Below, one piece after another: positions 31,721 to 40,947 of a stretch of 41,177 nt of DNA. The DNA comes from CAG-791 sp002392385 (GTDB taxonomy: Bacteria > Bacillota > Clostridia > Lachnospirales > Lachnospiraceae). The notes beneath the pieces were generated by a model. That model searched no databases, had not been told where the DNA came from, and was given only the letters and a program-made list of their open reading frames with translations. Numbering within the stretch: position 1 is the stretch's first letter; each line of letters begins with the position of its first letter. Where the stretch lies: NCBI GenBank assembly GCA_946616295.1, contig CAMOIU010000021.1, positions 1-41,177 of the forward strand, read 5' to 3'. The position numbers and the translations under genes are program-made.

Positions 31721-32440
31721 TCATCCCTGTGCTTTCAGCGCCGTGATCTCTTCTTCCGTCAGCTGTCTGCCCTCCCCCGGCGCCAGCTGCGCGTCCAGCA
31801 CGATCGGTCCCATAGATATGCGTTTCAAATATACCACTTCCATGCCAAGAGCGGCAAACATTCTTTTGACCTGGTGATACTTGCCCTCCCGGATCGTCAC
31901 GCGGACCCGGGACAGGTCCTCTTCCCGGCCGAGTATCTCCAGGTCTGCCGGCCGGGCCGTAAAGGCGCCGTCCGCGTCGTCGATGGCCAGGCCCTCGCGG
32001 AAGAGGAGGACCTCCCTCTCCGACACGGCCCCGCGGACACGGGCCTCATAGACCTTGTCCACATGCCTGCCCGGTGCCAGCAGTCGGTGGCCCAGGGGGC
32101 CGTCGTTGGTGATCAGGAGAAGGCCCTCCGTATCCCGGTCCAGCCGCCCCACCGGATACAGGTCCTTCCTGCGCCTGGGCGGCAGCAGGTCCATGACGGT
32201 CTTCTGCCGGGGATCCCGGGTAGCTGTGATCACGCCGGCCGGTTTATTGAGCATGTAATAGACGAGGGCTTCCCCGGCGATCTCCTCCCCGTGCCAGGTC
32301 ACGGAGGCGCCCTCCGGCACCTGGGTGCTCCCGTCCCTGACCGGGACGCCGTTCACACAGGCCGCGCCTTTCTTCAGTTCTTTTTTGATCTCGCTTCGGG
32401 TCCCGCAGCCGTTCTCCGAGAGCAGACGGTCCAGACGCAT
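31721..32440 (-). CDS. rsuA: RsuA-family 16S rRNA pseudouridine synthase
   Basis: A 239-residue enzyme with an N-terminal S4 RNA-binding domain (MRLDRLLSENGCGTRSE) and a pseudouridine synthase domain with the catalytic Asp in GRLDRDTEGLLL. A C-terminal EGKYHQVKRMFAALG motif follows. RsuA makes pseudouridine 516 in 16S rRNA; the related RluB/E/F enzymes act on 23S rRNA, and the subgroup here is judged from compact length and sequence style. GGGAG precedes the ATG. It lies 36 bp after the response-regulator gene. Confidence 0.87.
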   Translation of the reverse strand: MRLDRLLSENGCGTRSEIKKELKKGAACVNGVPVRDGSTQVPEGASVTWHGEEIAGEALVYYMLNKPAGVITATRDPRQKTVMDLLPPRRRKDLYPVGRLDRDTEGLLLITNDGPLGHRLLAPGRHVDKVYEARVRGAVSEREVLLFREGLAIDDADGAFTARPADLEILGREEDLSRVRVTIREGKYHQVKRMFAALGMEVVYLKRISMGPIVLDAQLAPGEGRQLTEEEITALKAQG

Positions 32441-32476
32441 CCTGTCTCCCTTCTCTTAAGGCGCCCCAGGGGCCTG

Positions 32477-33166
32477 TCAGATCTTGAAGCGGTAGCCCAC
32501 GCCCCAGATGGTCTCAATGTACTGGGGCTTGGAGGTGTTGTACTCGATCTTCTCCCGGATCTTCTTGATGTGGACGGTGACGGTGGCGATGTCGCCCACG
32601 CTGTCCATGTTCCAGATGCGGCGGAAGAGCTCGTCCTTGGAGAAGACATGGTTGGGGTTCTCCGCCAGGAAGGTGAGAAGGTCGAACTCCTTGGTGGTGA
32701 AATTCTTCTCCTCTCCGTTGATGTAGACGCGGCGGGCGGTCTTGTCGATCTTCAGACCGCGGATCTCGATGATATCGTTCTCCTTCTGTCCGGCGCCGAC
32801 CAGGCGCTCATAGCGGGCCATGTGGGCCTTGACCCTGGCCACCAGCTCGCTGGGGCTGAAAGGTTTGGTCATATAGTCGTCCGCGCCCAGGCCCAGGCCG
32901 CGGATCTTGTCGATGTCGTCCTTCTTGGCGGATACCATGAGGATCGGGATATTCTTCTTCTCGCGGATGCGCCTGCAGACCTCAAAGCCGTCGGTGCCGG
33001 GCAGCATCAGGTCCAGAATGACCAGGTCATAATCATTCTTCAGGGCCATCTGCAGGCCCTGGTCTCCCCGGGGCGTGGTCTCCACTTCAAATCCGCTCAG
33101 CTCCAGATAGTCCTTCTCCAGATCGGCGATGGCCTCTTCATCCTCAACAATCAGGATCTTGCTCAT
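32477..33166 (-). CDS. OmpR/PhoB-family response regulator
   Basis: A 229-residue two-domain regulator. The receiver has the acidic pocket EDEE (8-11), phospho-acceptor Asp52 (LVILDLMLPG), SAKKDD and the lysine in MTKPFSP. The C-terminal winged helix (about 130-229) has the usual TTKEFDLLTFLAENPNHVFSKDELFRRIW and a VTVHIKKIREKI recognition helix ending in WGVGYRF. It is encoded 18 bp downstream of its partner kinase. Target genes are unknown. Confidence 0.94.
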   Translation of the reverse strand: MSKILIVEDEEAIADLEKDYLELSGFEVETTPRGDQGLQMALKNDYDLVILDLMLPGTDGFEVCRRIREKKNIPILMVSAKKDDIDKIRGLGLGADDYMTKPFSPSELVARVKAHMARYERLVGAGQKENDIIEIRGLKIDKTARRVYINGEEKNFTTKEFDLLTFLAENPNHVFSKDELFRRIWNMDSVGDIATVTVHIKKIREKIEYNTSKPQYIETIWGVGYRFKI

Positions 33167-33184
33167 AGTTCTCTTCCTCCGTAG

Positions 33185-34675
33185 TTATGATGCTTCTATG
33201 TCTACGCTCCTGCCGCCGGCATCCGTATATTTACGGATCACCATGTGCATGCAGGTGCCCTTGCCTTCCCGGCTGGTGGCCCAGATATAGCCCCCGTGGT
33301 CCTCCACGATCTTCCTGACGATGGAGAGGCCGATCCCGCTGCCGCCCTGAGCGGAATTGCGGGAGGCGTCCGTCCGATAGAATCTGTCGAAGATATTGGG
33401 CAGGTCCTTCTGGGCAATCCCCACGCCGTTGTCCTCGATCTCGATGCGGACGCTGTCCGACTCGTCCAGGATCCGGATCTCGATCTTGCCCTTGGGCTTA
33501 TTGGGATCCATGTACTTGACGCTGTTGCCGACGATATTGTTGATGACCCGCTTCATCTGCTCGGGGTCCGCCACGATCAGGGTGTCCGGCGCGACCAGGC
33601 TGGCGTAGTCCAGTCCGATGCCGCGGGATTCCAGATCCATGCCGATCTCCTCCACGCAGTCGCCGAAATAGTCGGAGACGTTGAGCTTGCGGAAATTATA
33701 GGGGACACGCTCGCTGTCGATCCTGGAGTAGAGGGTCAGCTCGTTGATCAGGCGGTCCATATCGTTGGCCTTGTTGTAGATGGTGCGGATGTACTTGTCC
33801 TGCTTCTCGGGAGTATTGGCCACCCCGTCGATCAGGCCCTCCACATAGCCCTTGATGGAGGTGATGGGGGTCTTGAGGTCGTGGGAGATGTTGCTGATCA
33901 GCTCCCGGTTCTGCTTCTCCCGCTCCAGCTTCTCATCCGCGGACTCCTTGAGCCGCAGCCGCATGTCCTCATAATTGCGGTAGAGCTCCCCGATCTCTCC
34001 CTGCTCGTCCGTCTGCAGCATGTACTCCAGGTTGCCGTCCCGGATGTTGTTCATGGCTGTGTTGAGCTTGCCTATGGGGCCGAAGAAGCTCCCCTCCAGC
34101 CAGCTGGTCAGAAAGAGGGCCGTCAGGATCAGGATCAGGACCATGGCCGTCATCATGAAGAAGAGGAAGCGCCGGTGGACCAGGACCACCGCGCGGGTCA
34201 GGATGAAGAGGCTTCCCTCCTCCCCGTCGGCGAAGGTGAAATCCACCTGTCTGATCATCTGCTCCAGGGAATTGCTGTAATAGGGGGCCGTACTCTCCTC
34301 CCCGGTATAGGCGGGCAGGTAGGGCAGGAGCTCCTCCCCGCCGGCATCCTCTCCGGGATAGTAGAGAGTGTCCCCGCGGCGCACGATCAGCATGGAGCGC
34401 AGCTGGCCGGCCCGGCCGGACAGGTCATCCAGGTAACCGGTATCCTCCGCGCTGCCGCTTCCGTCCGCCAGCTCCGTGCGGACCTGCAGGACGAGAGCGT
34501 CCAGTGCCTCGTCGTTGCGGGCGGGCCCGGACTGCATCGTGTACTTATCGATCCCCTTGGGTTCTTCTGTCTGGCTGATGAAATCTCCGATCATCCTGAA
34601 GGCCGCGGCAAAAAGGACCGCGGGCACGATCAGCATGATGGAGAATGCGATCGCCATCCTGTGTCGGAATGTCAT
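33185..34675 (-). CDS. Sensor histidine kinase
   Basis: A 496-residue membrane kinase. TM1 lies at about 7-29, an extracytoplasmic sensor region of ~140 residues follows, then TM2 (about 170-193), a HAMP domain (194-246), the dimerisation/phospho-acceptor box SNISHDLKTP with His265, and an ATPase domain with N (VGNSVKYMDP), G1 (EDNGVGI), F and G2 (GGSGIGLS) boxes. All motifs are intact. The kinase is encoded before the regulator, the reverse of the commoner order. The ribosome site is weak. The stimulus is unknown. Confidence 0.93.
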   Translation of the reverse strand: MTFRHRMAIAFSIMLIVPAVLFAAAFRMIGDFISQTEEPKGIDKYTMQSGPARNDEALDALVLQVRTELADGSGSAEDTGYLDDLSGRAGQLRSMLIVRRGDTLYYPGEDAGGEELLPYLPAYTGEESTAPYYSNSLEQMIRQVDFTFADGEEGSLFILTRAVVLVHRRFLFFMMTAMVLILILTALFLTSWLEGSFFGPIGKLNTAMNNIRDGNLEYMLQTDEQGEIGELYRNYEDMRLRLKESADEKLEREKQNRELISNISHDLKTPITSIKGYVEGLIDGVANTPEKQDKYIRTIYNKANDMDRLINELTLYSRIDSERVPYNFRKLNVSDYFGDCVEEIGMDLESRGIGLDYASLVAPDTLIVADPEQMKRVINNIVGNSVKYMDPNKPKGKIEIRILDESDSVRIEIEDNGVGIAQKDLPNIFDRFYRTDASRNSAQGGSGIGLSIVRKIVEDHGGYIWATSREGKGTCMHMVIRKYTDAGGRSVDIEAS

Positions 34676-34865
34676 AGCGTCACCGTCAGCGCCCGAGGGC
34701 GCCGCTCTCTCTCCGTTTCTGTCTCTTCTGCGCCGGGGGCATCCGCCCCCTGAGCGGGATACTCTTTAAATGATACTATATTCTGAAGCCTTTTTCCACG
34801 GGGAGCTTTTCGGTATAATGGATGGAGATACGGATCGTTCACTCACCTATGAAAGGAGCTGCACT

Positions 34866-35462
34866 ATGTCCAAAAAACTCGGACAGCTGGTGAAGAATGC
34901 CCGCACGGACAAGGGCCTCACTCAGGCGGCCGTGGCGGACCGGGTCGACGGGCTCACCGCGTCTGATCTCAGCAAGATCGAACGCGGGGAGAAGGAGCCC
35001 TCACAGGAGGTCCTGCGGCAGATGGCGCGGGTCCTGGGCGTGACCCAGAAGTCTCTCCTGGAGGCCGCCACGGGCAAGTCCTCCGCGGGCGCCGCGGCAG
35101 GCAAGACCTCTTCCGGCAAGTCCTCCGGCAAAACCGGCTCCGCCAAGACAGGTTCTGCTAAGACAGGTTCTGCTAAGAAGGCCGCCGACAGCCTGACGCT
35201 CACGGCCGCGGAGAAGAAGCTGGTCCAGGCATACAGGAAAGCAGATTCCGGCGCCAGAAAGGCCGCCATGAATCTGCTCTCGGGCAATGGCAATATTCTC
35301 GAACTGATCCCGGTACTCATGTCCGGTTCCCAGGAATCTGGGCAGGGCTCCTCCCAGCAGAATGCCGCGACAGAACTCCTGAACACCCTCCTGTCCGGAA
35401 AGACAGGCTCCTCCGGCAATGAGATGCTGGGCACCCTGCTCCAGACACTGCTCAAGAAATGA
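34866..35462 (+). CDS. XRE-family transcriptional regulator with Lys-Thr-Gly-Ser-Ala linker
   Basis: A 198-residue protein. An N-terminal helix-turn-helix domain (about 5-60; QLVKNARTDKGLTQAAVADR, SDLSKIERGEKEP) is followed by a basic low-complexity linker (about 76-110) with the repeat KTGSA three times, encoded by near-identical DNA repeats at about 35140-35180. A helical C-terminal domain ending LLNTLLSGKTGSSGNEML follows. ATG at 34866 has AAAGGAG; a -10 TATAAT sits at 34814-34819. It converges on fbp with only 3 bp between stop codons and no terminator. The basic linker may add non-specific DNA contact (inference). Confidence 0.82.
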   Translation: MSKKLGQLVKNARTDKGLTQAAVADRVDGLTASDLSKIERGEKEPSQEVLRQMARVLGVTQKSLLEAATGKSSAGAAAGKTSSGKSSGKTGSAKTGSAKTGSAKKAADSLTLTAAEKKLVQAYRKADSGARKAAMNLLSGNGNILELIPVLMSGSQESGQGSSQQNAATELLNTLLSGKTGSSGNEMLGTLLQTLLKK

Positions 35463-35465
35463 CCG

Positions 35466-37373
35466 TCACATCTCGCGCAGGAGGCCGCTCCTGTAGGCCT
35501 GCAGCAGGTCCTGCAGGTCCGCGATCTTCTCGCGGATGCGGACGCCGTCGTCGGTGTCCGCCACCATGACCCGGTGATCCTCCACCTCCACGATCTCGGT
35601 CTGGGAATCGATGTCCAGATACTCCTCCAGGGCCTTGCGGTGGCTCTCGAAGGGCTGGTGGGTCTTGAGCTTGAGGCCGTGGGAGTTGAAGATCAGGGTA
35701 TAGCCGGCGATGCCGGTGGTCTTCTGGTAGGCACGGCAGAAGCCGCCGTCGATGACATAGAGCTTGCCGTCCGCGCGGATGGGGGACTCGCCCTTCTTCA
35801 CATTGACGGGTGTATGCCCGTTGATGATATGACTGCGCTCCGAATACAGGCCGAATTCATGCAGGATCATCTGGGCGGTCCGGCGCTCGCGGTTGTACTT
35901 GTAATAGGGATTGCGCGGCTCCTTCCAGGTGGACTCATCGGTCAGGTAGGTGCGCTCGAAGGTCTTGATGACACGGCCGAAAAGGGGCGATTTCATACCG
36001 GACCAGAGGTACCACATGAAATCCACGCTGGCCGGCTCGTGATAGCTCCAGGCCCTGCGGGCGGCGGCGTCCACCGCGTCCAGGTAGGCGCGGCCCTGCA
36101 CGGGCTCGTCCCAGAAGAGGACCCGCTCGAAGTTGCCGTCCTCGTCCAGGGGGATGCAGCCGTGGTAGAGCAGGTTCTCGTTGACGCACAGATACATGGA
36201 GCCGTGGGAATACAGGAAATCGATGTGCTGGCGCAGGCGTACGGAATGCATGAAGGCATGGCGCAGGTCCTTCATGACCATCTCCTCCTCCTCGCTGAGC
36301 CGGTAGGGATTCTTCCTGTCTACGGTGGGGAAATCCCTTGTCTTCATGGGATAGGTCACCCCGTCGATGTCCACCGTCCCCTCTTCCCAGTTGATGCGGC
36401 CGAACAGAAGGCGGTCCTCCATCTCATATTCCGGATGCCGCAGGATCAGCTGTCCCTCGAGCTTGAACATGAGCACGGAGATGGCTTTCTTCAGCGGGTC
36501 CATCCCGTCCTGTCCCCGATAGGTCCTCTCGGCAAAAAGCACCAGCTCACGCATGCTGATGCCGTATCCGTTCTCCAGCACCTCATAATTTCCGTACTTC
36601 ACATTGTTGTTGATGCAGTTGAGAATACAGCACAGATTGCCGGCCGCCGCGCCCATCCACAGGATGTCGTGGTTGCCCCACTGGATGTCCAGGCGGTTCT
36701 TGTACTGCATCAGCAGGTCCATGATCCGGTCCGCGTGCTCGCCCCTGTCAAAAATATCCCCCAGGATATGCAGCCTGTCCACGGTGAGCCTTTTGGCCAG
36801 TTGACAGAGGGCGATGATGAAATCGTCGGCGCTCTCCGTCTCCAGGATGCTGTCCAGGATCATGGAATGATAGCGGGCCCGGTTATTGTCCTCGTCCTTC
36901 TGGGCATGCAGCAGCTCGTCGATGATGAAGGCGAACTCCTCCGGCATGGCCTTACGGACCTTGGAACGGGTATATTTGGAGGAGAGATACCGGGTCAGGT
37001 CGATGAGCCTCTCCAGGAGCTGCTTGTAGCGGCCTCTGTAGAGGAGCCCCTGGGCCTTCATGCGGTCCAGCTCCTCCCGGGGATAGTAGATGAGGGTGCA
37101 GAACTCCGCCTCCTCCGGGGCGGTCATGATCCCGTCGAAGAGGAGGTGGACCTTCTCCCTGATCACGCCGGAGCAGTTGTTGATGATGTGCTCGAAAGCC
37201 TCGTATTCCCCGTGGGGGTCACTGAGGAAGTGCTCCGTCCCCTTGGGCAGGTTCAGGATCGCCTGCAGATTGATGATCTCCGCAAAAGCCGCCCGCCGGT
37301 TGGGAAAAACCCCGGACAGCAGCTCCAGATATTTCTTCCTGGCCTGTTCGTCCGTCTCTCTGCCTGTCCGCAT
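35466..37373 (-). CDS. fbp: Fructose-1,6-bisphosphatase, class III (Firmicutes type)
   Basis: A 635-residue gluconeogenic phosphatase of the metallophosphoesterase fold. Metal and phosphate motifs are visible: SDPHGEYEAF (near 51-60), GDIFDRG, WGNHD and INGHTPVNVKKGE. Length is close to Bacillus subtilis Fbp (around 670). The reaction converts fructose 1,6-bisphosphate to fructose 6-phosphate. GGAGGAG precedes the ATG. The next gene (HMA-like) ends 64 bp upstream on the same strand, so co-transcription is possible. Confidence 0.95.
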   Translation of the reverse strand: MRTGRETDEQARKKYLELLSGVFPNRRAAFAEIINLQAILNLPKGTEHFLSDPHGEYEAFEHIINNCSGVIREKVHLLFDGIMTAPEEAEFCTLIYYPREELDRMKAQGLLYRGRYKQLLERLIDLTRYLSSKYTRSKVRKAMPEEFAFIIDELLHAQKDEDNNRARYHSMILDSILETESADDFIIALCQLAKRLTVDRLHILGDIFDRGEHADRIMDLLMQYKNRLDIQWGNHDILWMGAAAGNLCCILNCINNNVKYGNYEVLENGYGISMRELVLFAERTYRGQDGMDPLKKAISVLMFKLEGQLILRHPEYEMEDRLLFGRINWEEGTVDIDGVTYPMKTRDFPTVDRKNPYRLSEEEEMVMKDLRHAFMHSVRLRQHIDFLYSHGSMYLCVNENLLYHGCIPLDEDGNFERVLFWDEPVQGRAYLDAVDAAARRAWSYHEPASVDFMWYLWSGMKSPLFGRVIKTFERTYLTDESTWKEPRNPYYKYNRERRTAQMILHEFGLYSERSHIINGHTPVNVKKGESPIRADGKLYVIDGGFCRAYQKTTGIAGYTLIFNSHGLKLKTHQPFESHRKALEEYLDIDSQTEIVEVEDHRVMVADTDDGVRIREKIADLQDLLQAYRSGLLREM

Positions 37374-37437
37374 AATCCGCTCCTCCTGTCTGTGCCGCTT
37401 AAAGCCTCCGGCCGGTCCCCGGTCCCTCTTGTGTCCG

Positions 37438-37857
37438 TCAGATCTCCCGCAGTGTGATGAGCTGGTACAGATGATAGCCCATCTGGACCGGCATGGGCAG
37501 CAGCATATCCGCCGCCGACTCCAGAAGGATGCGCCGGCGCAGTCTGCTCTTGAGCTCGGGGGAGAGCCTGCGCTGCCTGAGCTCCTCCATATCTATGCTG
37601 GGATCTGCCTCGATCTGCCCGGCCATCATGGTGACATTGTCGAACCGCAGCCTGTCGAGCCGCCGCGTGACCTCCTCCGCCGGCCCGTCGAAGGCGATGC
37701 CTATGCCGCCCGTCGCCGGATAGAAGATCACCTTCCGGACGCCGGGGATGCCGTTCAGGGCATAGTCCAGGATCTCACGGGAATACTCCGTCAGCGCCCC
37801 GTTCTGTACCCTGATCCTCAGTCTGTGCTGCGATAAGTGTTCGATCCTGTATCTCAT
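37438..37857 (-). CDS. HMA-like metal-binding-domain protein resembling the N-terminus of a P1B-ATPase
   Basis: A 139-residue protein. Residues 1-70 have the beta-alpha-beta pattern of an HMA-type domain (RYRIEHLSQHRLRIRV, GIPGVRKVIFYPATGGIGIAF) but lack the metal-binding C-x2-C. The C-terminal part ends in a short hydrophobic stretch (ESAADMLLPMPVQMGYHLYQLITL). The same layout is found at the start of long clostridial heavy-metal P-type ATPases, so this may be a stand-alone domain or a truncated ATPase; no ATPase body follows downstream. ATG at 37857 (GGGGGAC upstream) is preferred to 37875. Confidence 0.6.
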   Translation of the reverse strand: MRYRIEHLSQHRLRIRVQNGALTEYSREILDYALNGIPGVRKVIFYPATGGIGIAFDGPAEEVTRRLDRLRFDNVTMMAGQIEADPSIDMEELRQRRLSPELKSRLRRRILLESAADMLLPMPVQMGYHLYQLITLREI

Positions 37858-37904
37858 CCCTGTCCCCCGGTCCATACATTACTGTCTGCTTACTATCATA
37901 TCAC

Positions 37905-37946
37905 AAAAAGGGTCCGCTGCATCTATGGATCATGCAGCGGACCCTT
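37905..37946 (-). terminator. Terminator after the DtxR-family gene
   Basis: Perfect 15-bp stem (37908-37922 with 37932-37946) with a 9-nt loop, followed by TTTTTG on the minus strand, directly after the regulator's stop codon. Confidence 0.9.
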
Positions 37947-37956
37947 CCGTCTCTAC

Positions 37957-38355
37957 TCAGTTCTGTGCCTCCAGCCGCTCGATATAGGCGCGGATGCTGG
38001 CAAAACTCCCGTCGCTGATGGCGTGCTCCACGAGGCAGGCCTCGTCCTCCGCCTTCTCCGGCGGGATCCCGGTGCGGATGAACCAGTCCCGGAAGAATTC
38101 GTGCTTGTCGAGTGTCCTCTCGGCGATCGCCCTGCCGGCCTCTGTCAGGCGGATCTCACCGGTGTCTTCCTTGGTGATATAGCCCTCGGCCTCCAGCTTG
38201 GTGCAGGCAATGCTCACACTGGGTCTGGAGTAACCCATCTGGCCCGCGATATCCACCTCACGGCACCATCCGCGGCTTCTGTTCAGGATCAGGATCGCCT
38301 CCAGATAATCCTCCCCTGACTTGCCCAGCGCCTTTGTTCTGGAACTTCCCGGCAT
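37957..38355 (-). CDS. DtxR/MntR-family metal-dependent repressor
   Basis: A 132-residue regulator with a winged helix (about 10-70: GEDYLEAILIL, REVDIAGQMGYSRPSVSIACTKLEAEGYI) and a helical metal-binding/dimerisation domain (DKHEFFRDWFIRTGIPPEKAEDEACLVEHAIS). The E-x2-C-x2-E-H ligand motif of the family (EDEACLVEH) is intact. There is no SH3-like third domain, as in MntR-size members. It would sense Fe2+ or Mn2+. A palindrome just upstream (38402-38421) fits a DtxR-type box, suggesting autoregulation. GAAAGGGAAG precedes the ATG. Confidence 0.88.
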   Translation of the reverse strand: MPGSSRTKALGKSGEDYLEAILILNRSRGWCREVDIAGQMGYSRPSVSIACTKLEAEGYITKEDTGEIRLTEAGRAIAERTLDKHEFFRDWFIRTGIPPEKAEDEACLVEHAISDGSFASIRAYIERLEAQN

Positions 38356-38401
38356 CGCTCTTCCCTTTCCGAACCAGTGTTAATCATAACTAACAACTGT
38401 C

Positions 38402-38421
38402 AGATTAGCATAAGCTAATCT
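38402..38421. promoter_or_regulatory. Candidate DtxR/MntR operator
   Basis: Perfect palindrome AGATTAGC-ATAA-GCTAATCT. The core TTAGCATAAGCTAA resembles the TTAGGNTANCCTAA-type box of DtxR-family regulators. It lies 47 bp before the regulator's ATG, upstream of a TATGAT that may be its -10. Confidence 0.7.
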
Positions 38422-38463
38422 CTTCGTCAAGTGGAGATGCCGGGCGGCCCGGAGGGGCGTTTC

Positions 38464-40947
38464 TCAGTCCTCCGCGCTCTCCTGGGCTTCCCGGATGTTT
38501 CTGATCATGCGCAGGAGACGGGTCCCGCTCTTCTCCAGGGTCTCCCTGGACAGGGTCCCCTCCTTCAGGGCCTCCATCAGAGCCTTCCAGTCGCCCTGGG
38601 AACCCGGCATGAAGAGGTCGCTGCCGGCCTGGATGGTCGGCACAGCCGCCGCGATGGGATGTGCGGCGCCCTTGCTGGCCATCATGCTGATGACCCAGTC
38701 CGTCATGACGATGCCCTTAAAGCCCCATTCTCCCCGCAGGATATCGGTGGTCAGATCCCGCCGCTCCGAGGTATGGGTGCCGTTGAGCAGGTTGTAAGAG
38801 GTCATCAGGGCCAGGGGCTGCGCCTCGCGGACGCAGATCTCGAAGCCCTTCAGATAGATCTCCCGCAGGGCCCGCTCGCTGACTATGCTGTTGGAGTGGA
38901 AACGGTTGGTCTCCTGGTTGTTTGCGCAGAAATGCTTGATGGTGGTCCCGCGGCCGGGATGCTTCTGCACGCCTCTGGTGATCGCTGCCGCCGTCAGACC
39001 GCTGATCAGGGGATCCTCCGAATAGTACTCGAAGTTCCTGCCGCACCGGATATCCCTGTGAATATTCAGGGCCGGCGCCAGCCAGAGGTCCACCCCGAAG
39101 AGTTCCATCTCTCTGCCCACGATATCACCGAAACGCTCTGCCGCGGCCGGATCCCAGGCCTGGGCGATGGCCGTGCCGATGGGAATGGCCGTGCAGTACT
39201 GGGCATAGACCTCATCCACACTGGCCGGGGTCCGGGAGGTGAGCTCCATGAACCAGGCCGCGGGGCGCGGCAGGAACTCGGCGAATCCCTCCGGCAGCGA
39301 GGACCCGATCCCGTGCACCTTGCCCTTTCTGTCTATGTAATATTCCCGGTTGAGTCTGAGTCCCGCGGGTCCGTCCGCCAGCACCAGGCTGTCCACGCCC
39401 CGGTACTGCAGAAGTCCCGTGGTCTCTCCGGCGGCGCCGGCCACCTTCTGCCCGGCGTTTCCGATCACGCTGCCGGGGCCCGCCTTGGGGTCAAAAGCCC
39501 CGATCGCCAGATAGGCCAGCTCCGCGTCCGGCAGGCCCTTCACCAGGGGATCGATCTCCTCCCGCGCCGGCGCTGTGAGATCCTCCGTCGTGAAGGCGGC
39601 AGGGTCGATCATAAGGACAGGCGTCCCTTCGGGGACCACGGCCCGCCTCTCTGCCGCGGCGGCAGCGCCCTCCGCGGTCTCCGCCGCCTCCAGGGGCCGG
39701 AGATCCTCGAAGTCCGGTGTCCCCAGCGCGCTGCGGACCCGGGCCAGTGTCACGGGCTGGTCCAGCCGCAGGACACTGACCGCCTCTGTCCGGTCAGAGG
39801 AAGTGCCCAGCCGCAGGATATAGTCGCCCGCCTCCAGTACCCAGGCAGCGGCCGCCGTATCATAAGAAGCAAATCTCTCCAGCGGAATGCGGATCCGCAG
39901 CTTCTGTCCGCTCCCCGGTCCCAGACGCCGGGTCTTGGCATATCCGGCCAGCTCCTGATAGGGCTGGTCCAGCCTGCCGGCGGGCTTGGAGACATACACC
40001 TGCGCCACCTCCCGGCCCAGACGGCTCCCGGTATTGCGCACGCCGCAGGTGACCGTCACCTCTGTGCCCGCAAGGCTGGTGTCCTCCCAGACCAGGCTGA
40101 AATCCGTATAGCTCAGGCCGTATCCGAAGGGGAAGAGGGGGCTGCGGCCCACGGTATCGTAGAAGCGGTAGCCTACATAGATACCCTCCTCATAGTGGGT
40201 ATCATCCGCCCCCCCAAAATCTCCCGCCCCGCACTGGTCCTTGGGGGAGGCCCAGGTCGTGGTCAGCCGGCCCGAGGGCGCGGCGGCGCCCAGCAGGATC
40301 CAGGCCAGCACAGAGCCGGTCTCCACGCCCAGCTGGGACAGGAGCAGGATGTCCCGCACCTCCATGACCGGGGTCAGGTCCACCGGTCCGCCTGTATTGA
40401 GGACCAGCATGAAGCGCTTGTATTCTTTATTCAGGGTGAGGATGTCCCGGATCTCCGTGTCTGTGAGCAGGATATCTCCCTTGACCGGCTGCCGGTCATT
40501 GCCCTCGCCGGAAATGCGGGACAGGACGTAGATGGCCGTATCCGTCTCCGCGCTGCAGGTCAGCGGCAGGTCGTACTCCGGCTCGGGCATGACAGCCCCC
40601 ATCCCCTCCATGATGGCCAGGGTATGCTTCTGTCTGGCTCTCTTCTTGATGTCCCGGATGAAGTCCTCTCTGGCCTCTTCCCGGATCTCGTCATAGGCAT
40701 CGAGCCACTCCCCGGAGACGATCTCGAAGCCTCTCCGCTCCAGACCTCTCTCCACCGTCACGAAGAAACGGGAGTTGACGTCTCCGCTCCCGGTCCCTCC
40801 CTTGATCGTGTGACGCACGCCGCTTCCGAAGGCCGCGATCCTTCCGGCCTCCTTCAGGGGGAAAGCGCCGCTTTTTTTCAGGATTACCGTGCACTCCGCC
40901 AGATGCCGCCGGATCTCCTCCAAATGCCTGATCTCATATGCTTCCAT
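38464..40947 (-). CDS. Glycoside hydrolase family 3 beta-glucosidase with swapped domain order
   Basis: An 827-residue cytoplasmic (no signal peptide) GH3 enzyme. The GH3 C-terminal-type sandwich domain comes first (about 10-275: GSGVRHTIKGGTGSGDVNSR, LVLNTGGPVDL), then PLFPFGYGLSYT and a fibronectin-III-like domain (about 295-400). The TIM-barrel comes last (about 500-827) with LADGPAGLR, GRNFEYYSEDP, IKHFCANNQETNR and the nucleophile Asp750 in GIVMTDW. This reversed order is known from Ruminococcus albus and Butyrivibrio beta-glucosidases. It releases glucose from beta-linked oligosaccharides or glycosides. AAAGGAGG precedes the ATG. Confidence 0.92.
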   Translation of the reverse strand: MEAYEIRHLEEIRRHLAECTVILKKSGAFPLKEAGRIAAFGSGVRHTIKGGTGSGDVNSRFFVTVERGLERRGFEIVSGEWLDAYDEIREEAREDFIRDIKKRARQKHTLAIMEGMGAVMPEPEYDLPLTCSAETDTAIYVLSRISGEGNDRQPVKGDILLTDTEIRDILTLNKEYKRFMLVLNTGGPVDLTPVMEVRDILLLSQLGVETGSVLAWILLGAAAPSGRLTTTWASPKDQCGAGDFGGADDTHYEEGIYVGYRFYDTVGRSPLFPFGYGLSYTDFSLVWEDTSLAGTEVTVTCGVRNTGSRLGREVAQVYVSKPAGRLDQPYQELAGYAKTRRLGPGSGQKLRIRIPLERFASYDTAAAAWVLEAGDYILRLGTSSDRTEAVSVLRLDQPVTLARVRSALGTPDFEDLRPLEAAETAEGAAAAAERRAVVPEGTPVLMIDPAAFTTEDLTAPAREEIDPLVKGLPDAELAYLAIGAFDPKAGPGSVIGNAGQKVAGAAGETTGLLQYRGVDSLVLADGPAGLRLNREYYIDRKGKVHGIGSSLPEGFAEFLPRPAAWFMELTSRTPASVDEVYAQYCTAIPIGTAIAQAWDPAAAERFGDIVGREMELFGVDLWLAPALNIHRDIRCGRNFEYYSEDPLISGLTAAAITRGVQKHPGRGTTIKHFCANNQETNRFHSNSIVSERALREIYLKGFEICVREAQPLALMTSYNLLNGTHTSERRDLTTDILRGEWGFKGIVMTDWVISMMASKGAAHPIAAAVPTIQAGSDLFMPGSQGDWKALMEALKEGTLSRETLEKSGTRLLRMIRNIREAQESAED

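Noticed and set aside
38464..40947. Rearranged or broken GH3 gene because the barrel domain comes last
   Set aside because: The frame is intact with all catalytic motifs, and this swapped order is established for Ruminococcus and Butyrivibrio beta-glucosidases.
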